From Symbiodinium natans (taxonomy: Eukaryota > Sar > Dinophyceae > Suessiales > Symbiodiniaceae): a stretch of DNA of 10,412 bases. Positions 6,712 through 10,412 of this stretch are shown in pieces. The position numbers and the translations under genes are program-made. The stretch spans positions 287,100 through 297,511 of the forward strand of contig CAJNDS010002739.1 of assembly GCA_905221605.1 (NCBI GenBank). The letters are read 5' to 3'. Within the stretch, counting starts at the first letter, position 1, and every line of letters starts with the position of its first letter. The notes below the pieces were generated by a model. The model did not search any database. It was not told the DNA's origin and was given only the letters and a program-made list of their open reading frames with translations.

Positions 6712-7026
6712 CATTGCCCCTATGAATAAAACAAAAGTAATGGGCGTCTGCCTTGTCCCTCTCAACCCGGAACCCTACATGCCTTGACCCCCGAAACACC
6801 CAACCTACAAACCGAAACCTTAACAAGCCCGAATGAACCCAAAAGCCCCCACACCCAAGACGGGCAGGCCGTTTCCATGCAGCGCGCTGTGGTTCAGTGA
6901 GAAGGAGCTCCGAGCCCGACACCCAGTCCAAAACCTCTCATGACTATGCGCCGTTGGTTGATTGGTATTCCGATTGCTATTCAGCTACTCCTTATGTTCT
7001 CCAGTGTATTCCTGTGCTGTTTCTCT
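6712..7026. other. No recognisable gene; C-rich strand-skewed stretch
   Basis: From about 6763 to 6860 the plus strand is poor in G and rich in AACC/CCGAAA-like words (for example CCTTAAC), which might be decayed CCCTAAA-type repeats. A frame at 6834-7190 is open but starts without ATG and ends in Val/Ala repeats. Confidence 0.35.
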
Positions 7027-7130
7027 TCGTGGTCGCAGTCGTCTTCGCAGAAGTAGTGGTATCAGCAGCAACATCAGCAGCAGCAGGGGCTGTGGAAGTA
7101 GCCGTAGGAGAAGCAGTTGTCGCAGTAATG
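7027..7130. repeat. Degenerate trinucleotide tract
   Basis: Mixed GTA/GCA/TCA/GTC triplets without a single perfect long run. They keep several frames open and give Val/Ala runs on + and Leu/Arg or Thr/Ala runs on -, which explains the long frame 7503-6985 on the minus strand. Confidence 0.7.
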
Positions 7131-7281
7131 CTGCGCAAGGATGTGGAACAAGACACGCTGTCACAAGCGTCCATGCCTTTGGCGAGATAGTGTTTTTATT
7201 CCTTCGTGAACATACTGCGCAAGGATGTTTGACGTGTCTGGAACTAGACACGTTTGCACGAGCGTGCATACCTTTGGCGAA
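7129..7281. repeat. Imperfect direct duplication of about 60 bp
   Basis: Copy A (7129-7187) and copy B (7213-7282) share CTGCGCAAGGATGT at the left, GGAAC.AGACACG in the middle and CCTTTGGCGA at the right. Copy B carries an 11-bp insertion (TTGACGTGTCT) just after the left block, so the offset changes from 84 to 95 bp. Confidence 0.85.
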
Positions 7282-7307
7282 TACCCCGAAAAAATATGTG
7301 CAACATG

Positions 7308-7372
7308 CTGTAGGTAGTAAGTAATTCGGCAGTAAGCCGTAGAAAGTAGTAGTACGTCGTAGGAAGTAGTTG
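7308..7372. repeat. GTAG/AAGTAG-rich degenerate simple repeat
   Basis: Repeated GTAGTA, GTAAG, CGTAGAAAG and CGTAGGAAG words without a fixed period. No coding content is seen. Confidence 0.6.
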
Positions 7373-7546
7373 CGGTTTTCGTACTTAGTCCAACAGAGAA
7401 AATTATGACCGTTGTGTTTGCTCTTGTTCATTTTGTGGTTGTTTTTTGGGTTACGTGTGTGATCCTGACAGTCCATCCCCCTGTGTAAACAAAGTCGCTC
7501 CATTCAGGTTGAACCAAAATTCTAAAATTCAGATACCCATCTGAGA

Positions 7547-7918
7547 ATGCTCGTCACATACTCCAATGCTAATTCTGCGTGTGGACTTGCTGAGATTGGG
7601 GTCACACCCGAAAGTGGATGGCGTGACGTCCTCGTGATGCCTGGCATGCTTGATGTCTGTCACGGGATACTGGGGGTGGGGGGGCGGAGTCGGACTCCAA
7701 ATTGGCCCCCATGGTTGTGGGCTGTCGCGAGATACATATTTCTTCACTTGGTGCGTTCGGCTTTGCGTGCCAGGTGCCCCGTCATGTCGCCAAAGTCAGT
7801 CGGGTGCCGCGGCAGCGTCTCCGTGCTCGACGTCGGCGTGCAGAGGCTGCGTCCTGACGATCCAGGTCCCCTCAAGCCTGCGCAGGGCACAGGCGACGCT
7901 TATATAGGGCGAAGCTAA
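7547..7918 (+). CDS. Doubtful 123-codon ORF, unrecognised
   Basis: It starts with ATG at 7547 and ends at TAA 7916-7918. The product is rich in Gly, Arg, Val and Trp. It includes a Gly run from a G-rich tract (7671-7685) and a more regular end, SVSVLDVGVQRLRPDDPGPL. No motif or family is recognised. A competing plus frame covers 7650-7907 and a minus frame 7747-7529. One ATG frame of this length may arise by chance in GC-rich DNA. Confidence 0.15.
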   Translation: MLVTYSNANSACGLAEIGVTPESGWRDVLVMPGMLDVCHGILGVGGRSRTPNWPPWLWAVARYIFLHLVRSALRARCPVMSPKSVGCRGSVSVLDVGVQRLRPDDPGPLKPAQGTGDAYIGRS

Positions 7919-7919
7919 T

Positions 7920-7943
7920 GCCCATGGCCCCATGGCCCATGGC
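7920..7943. repeat. Triple CCATGG palindrome cluster
   Basis: Three CCATGG hexamers (7922, 7930, 7937) lie within 21 bp, separated by two bases and one base. It forms overlapping short palindromes. No function is evident. Confidence 0.8.
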
Positions 7944-8529
7944 GGCAAACCTTCTCTAGCGTTTTTGTCCCAGCCTTCGACTGCGGAGCTCCCGAATGGA
8001 TGACAGAACAATGGGCTTAATGGGCCTCTGGAGGCACAACTTTATAAGCACCGGGCTGCTACAGCGGTTGCAGCTTTGCAGGCAGTCTTGGCGCTGAAGT
8101 CGCTTGGTGGCTTAGCTGAGGTGTGGTCAAGCCTAGTGACCTAGTCAAACCAATGAGATTTTCTTGGGTTCATGTGGGTTCGATGCGACGGCACCACGTA
8201 CCCGTGTAGTACTTGCCAAGTCGCTGCCAAGCTGTCTGGTTCAGGATGTAGTTCTACAGATAGTGTGGCTTGCTCTGCTCCACATGTCAATCCACATGTC
8301 AGATACGTCATTCAAGCAGGAACATCTACTGAATCTAATGAATCTCATGTTCGAGCTGAGACCTGCCACTGTTTTCCAGTGGCATTTGCTGGCCAGATCT
8401 GGCTGCAGCTGATCTCAGGTGCAAGGAGTTGGCTCGGCAGCCTTGGTGAGGCCGAGTCGGACTTGGGGGTTTCCGATGTTAGGGAGTACCTTATTGGGGT
8501 CCTTATTCTAGACGAATCCTACTCTTTAG
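7944..8529 (+). other. Competing open frames, no gene assigned
   Basis: Three plus-strand frames are open: 8004-8144 (includes HRAATAVAALQAVLALKSLG, no ATG), 8164-8412 and 8172-8579. The last two overlap fully and neither is recognised. Third-position G/C in the first is only about 20 of 37. A 12-bp tandem echo of CCACATGTCA lies at 8280-8301. The region may hold coding remnants but the frame cannot be chosen. Confidence 0.2.
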
Positions 8530-8961
8530 GGGTCTATATTACCACTCAACTGGAGAGCACCCATTGTCGCCTGCTTTAGTCAGGTCAGCCTGCGCTTGGT
8601 GCGAATGTCGAGAGGGGCCGTTGACGAAGCCCAGAGCCCAATGAGCTCACTGTTGGGGCCCGACAGGCTCAGACCCGCGGCCCTTCAAGGCCTCCGCCCT
8701 GAACCAAGGTGAGAGAGGCGGCGAAGTTGTTGGAGATGCCGCCAATTCCAGTGGAGCAGCCCTCTGTGGTGGCAGGGCACTCACGTGAGTGGTATACAAG
8801 AGATATTGACATGTCAGGATGGCGTCATGTCAACTGCTGGAATGTTGGAAGCTGGCGTTGCTTTTGAGGTTGCCCGAACCCAGTACTTCTCCTTGGGCAA
8901 GCAGGAGCGATTCTTTGGAAGCTGTGTTTTGTGTTTCCTTAAGCATGTCATTCAAAGATAG
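8530..8961 (+). pseudogene. Coding-like fragment interrupted by one TGA
   Basis: A single frame is open from after TAG 8527-8529 to TAG 8959-8961, broken only by TGA 8710-8712. The first part includes RMSRGAVDEAQSPMSSLLGP. The second includes GTHVSGIQEILTCQDGVMST and then AFEVARTQYFSLGKQERFFG, ending in a Cys/Phe-rich helix. Third-position G/C is moderate overall but higher over the last 40 codons. A different frame (8703-8867) is also open across the same DNA, so the choice rests on residue pattern. No family is recognised. It could be two exons, a decayed gene, or chance. Confidence 0.22.
8778..8833. promoter_or_regulatory. 14-bp perfect palindrome plus adjacent inverted repeat
   Basis: CACTCACGTGAGTG (8778-8791) is a perfect palindrome centred on CACGTG, the hexamer bound by bHLH/bZIP dimers in other eukaryotes. 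Fifteen bases on, TTGACATG (8806-8813) and CATGTCAA (8826-8833) form an 8-bp inverted repeat with a 12-nt loop. Regulatory use is only a possibility. Confidence 0.35.
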
Positions 8962-9197
8962 TTACATTGCATACGAGATGTGCGCTGCGCTGCTGTGAGG
9001 AGATATACGTCCTCTACTCTAGTGATGCCTGTGCTGTCACGCTGGGCGCCCGGACAGTCTCAGCTTTCAGCTTGGGGAGACTGAAGACTTTTGCGACCTC
9101 GGCTTTCGCATCTTGTGTTTGTCATACTGTCTTGATCCTGCATCCGGATCCAGGCCCCCACCTTAGCATACCTTCAAATTACCCACTGCCAAACTGC
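8962..9197. other. No recognised gene; small hairpin
   Basis: A plus frame (8967-9317) is open without a recognised motif. CAGTCTC (9055-9061) and GAGACTG (9077-9083) can form a 7-bp stem. Confidence 0.3.
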
Positions 9198-9256
9198 AGA
9201 GGCCATGAGAGAGCCTTCCCTCGATTGAAGGGAAGCGGTATTGAGATCCGGCCTCT
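9198..9256. other. Nested inverted repeats
   Basis: An outer pair AGAGGCC (9198-9204) / GGCCTCT (9250-9256) encloses an inner pair CTTCCCT (9215-9221) / AGGGAAG (9229-9235) with a 7-nt loop. All four arms are perfect. Confidence 0.6.
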
Positions 9257-9357
9257 CCCTGTGCAGCCTCTGTCTCTTCCCAGCATCTGCCAAATTTTAA
9301 ACCCGGAATCCCAATGAAGCCGAAACCCACCCCATGTGGTACTATTTAGTACTAATT

Positions 9358-9701
9358 ATGTGGGATCTTCAGGCTGCGGCTTTTCGAGCATTGGAGGAGC
9401 CCTGCAAAGGAGGCCAGTTGACGGCTTCTTCCCAAAAGCTGTTTCCGCAGTTTACTCAAATCTAAAGCGAGCAGCAGTGGGCCCTTGAAGCAGGCCGGCA
9501 TCGCTGTCTTGGTGTTTGGTGGGGCGGCCGACCTGAACCGCGAGCTGACGAAGCACGAGGAATCGGAAGGATGATTTTGAAACTTTTCGCTTCAATATGA
9601 AGGTTTTTCTCCAAGAGCATCTCTCCTCTGGCCAGGATGACTTGCTCAACCAGCTGCCCATGTCTCAGCTGTCAGAGAGAGGTCGGCAACGCGCGTGCTG
9701 A
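9358..9701 (+). pseudogene. Three-frame remnant of an unrecognised protein gene
   Basis: Three adjacent coding-like pieces lie head to tail in different plus frames. Piece 1 (9358-9465) starts ATGTGG and includes FRALEEPCKGGQLTASSQ. Piece 2 (about 9467-9569) includes KQAGIAVLVFGGAADLNREL and THEESE-like acidic residues, and about 24 of 29 codons end in G or C. Piece 3 (9570-9701) starts DDFETFRFNMKVFLQEHL, continues with Leu/Gln/Asp-rich residues and stops at TGA. Pieces 2 and 3 join smoothly across a one-base shift at GAAGGATGAT (9567-9576). The change of frame between pieces 1 and 2 lies near 9450-9480. Alternatively piece 1 begins at the CAG|G site at 9370-9373 as an exon. No family is recognised. 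The codon composition of piece 2 is the best coding evidence in the right half of the window. Confidence 0.38.
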
Positions 9702-10011
9702 GACACATGATCTCCTGCCAGATGTGCGATGGACTCAGCCCATCATATTACAAACTAACACTTAACGCTGTGCTGGACTAGTGGTTCCTTACTGACTGGA
9801 CATGGATGGTGTGCACGACGAACGATCGGATCCCTGCCGTGTGGCTCCTGGACAGTCCTTCCCCTTTTGGATCCGGAAAGGTAAGCCGTTCCATCTCAGA
9901 GAAAGGATGGGACAACGCCAGCGACATTGAGCGCCAAAAAGAATAGGGGAGCCACGACCCCTACATGGCAAGGGCGCCGAAGATGAGCCCATCAGGCAAG
10001 CATTCGCAACG
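9702..10011. other. No recognisable gene
   Basis: No family, RNA or strong repeat is seen. The minus-strand frame 10106-9789 is not recognised. CCTACATGGCA occurs at 9960-9970 and again at 10140-10150. Confidence 0.4.
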
Positions 10012-10028
10012 CCCTCAACCCTAAACCT
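10012..10028. repeat. Vestigial CCCTAAA telomeric unit
   Basis: CCCTCAACCCTAAACC contains one perfect CCCTAAA and one decayed unit. Short enough that chance cannot be excluded. Confidence 0.4.
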
Positions 10029-10075
10029 GCCTGAGCCTTTCCTATGTGGGTAGTTCTCTAAATTGGAGTCTCTTG

Positions 10076-10115
10076 TGGGGTCCTGTATGGGTGCCGTACT
10101 ATACATAGGACCCCA
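10076..10115. other. Inverted repeat, 9-bp arms
   Basis: TGGGGTCCT (10076-10084) and AGGACCCCA (10107-10115) are perfect complements with a 22-nt loop that also holds TAT/ATA pairing next to the arms. Confidence 0.6.
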
Positions 10116-10389
10116 ACTGGGGCCCTATTTCGCAAACTTCCTACATGGCACCCAGGCATGGGCACGGATTCGGCACCGTGGTCTTTGTCGGACTTTGTGG
10201 ACAGGGCGACCCGTGCCAACCCTCAGACTCGCCAGTTCTTGCCCATTTTTCAGGTTCTCATAGTGGGGTGTTTAGGGTTTTGGGTTGTAGGCATGCTGGG
10301 CGCCACCTGGAATTCAGGTTCTGGCGAGGTGGTCTTTGGCAGTTTGCCCCACTTCTGCTAGGCCAGGCGAGGGCAGCAACTCCAGCCCT
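10116..10389. other. No recognisable gene; vestigial TTTAGGG pair
   Basis: Overlapping open plus frames (10063-10263, 10158-10361) show no recognised motif. TTTAGGG followed by TTTTGGG (10271-10284) is a two-unit telomere-like remnant. Confidence 0.4.
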
Positions 10390-10412
10390 CCCCCCCCCCC
10401 CCCCCCCCCCCC
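10390..10412. repeat. Terminal poly-C run (23 nt)
   Basis: The sequence ends in an uninterrupted C homopolymer, which suggests an assembly or read edge, not a biological boundary. Confidence 0.9.

Noticed and set aside
6548-6931. Collagen-like Gly-Glu-Pro protein on the minus strand
   Set aside because: The repeat is Gly-Gly-Glu-Pro with period four, not Gly-X-Y, and comes straight from the 12-bp minisatellite. The frame opens at TTG, not ATG.
6985-7503. Longest open frame in the window (172 codons, minus strand)
   Set aside because: Its last third is Leu/Arg runs from the degenerate triplet tract and its middle covers the 60-bp duplication. Triplet repeats keep frames open without coding. 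No motif is recognised.
1-10412. Open frames of 60-130 codons as genes on length alone
   Set aside because: With about 20,000 codon positions over six frames and 3 stops in 64, roughly twenty stop-free runs of 80 codons are expected by chance in even-composition DNA. Length was therefore not used as evidence.
1-10412. Relict dinoflagellate spliced-leader sequence, tRNA, rRNA or CRISPR array
   Set aside because: Reading both strands showed no convincing match to the spliced-leader core, no cloverleaf-like set and no repeat-spacer pattern. A covariance-model search would be needed for certainty.
10390-10412. Poly-C as a biological chromosome end or tail
   Set aside because: A pure homopolymer at the exact window end is best explained as an assembly or sequencing edge.

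Overview
The window looks like a piece of a large, gene-poor eukaryotic nuclear genome, most likely a dinoflagellate of the Symbiodiniaceae type. Four things point that way: repeated TTTAGGG/CCCTAAA arrays inside the sequence; a kinesin-light-chain-style TPR fragment with a HPDTL signature and about 84% G/C at third codon positions (hand count); no bacterial-style long genes or operons; and short coding-like stretches edged by AG|G and GT splice-like signals. TTTAGGG telomeres also occur in plants and other algae, so the assignment is an inference. No rRNA, tRNA, CRISPR array, intact transposon or complete gene was recognised.

Layout. Positions 1-300 hold the TPR fragment followed by a small 10-bp repeat. 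Positions 301-4090 are mostly unassigned, with two weak exon candidates (1207-1455 on +, 2303-2532 on -), a G-quadruplex motif (1746-1769) and small tandem repeats. Positions 4092-4819 are an A/T heptamer satellite. Positions 5004-6544 are the most unusual part. Four interstitial telomeric arrays lie there, two as CCCTAAA on the left and two as TTTAGGG on the right, with coding-like plus-strand fragments between them. A 12-bp minisatellite follows at once (6563-6711). Positions 7027-7372 hold degenerate triplet repeats and an imperfect duplication. Positions 7500-10389 hold scattered coding-like fragments, the best being a three-frame remnant at 9358-9701, plus palindromes and inverted repeats. 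The window ends in a run of 23 C, probably an assembly edge.

No gene network can be inferred. The fragments between the telomeric arrays may be exons of one plus-strand gene with telomeric repeats in its introns, or unrelated pieces joined through telomeric sequence. The sequence alone cannot decide. Outside the TPR fragment, coding calls rest on open frame, third-position G/C and splice-like edges, and all are low confidence.
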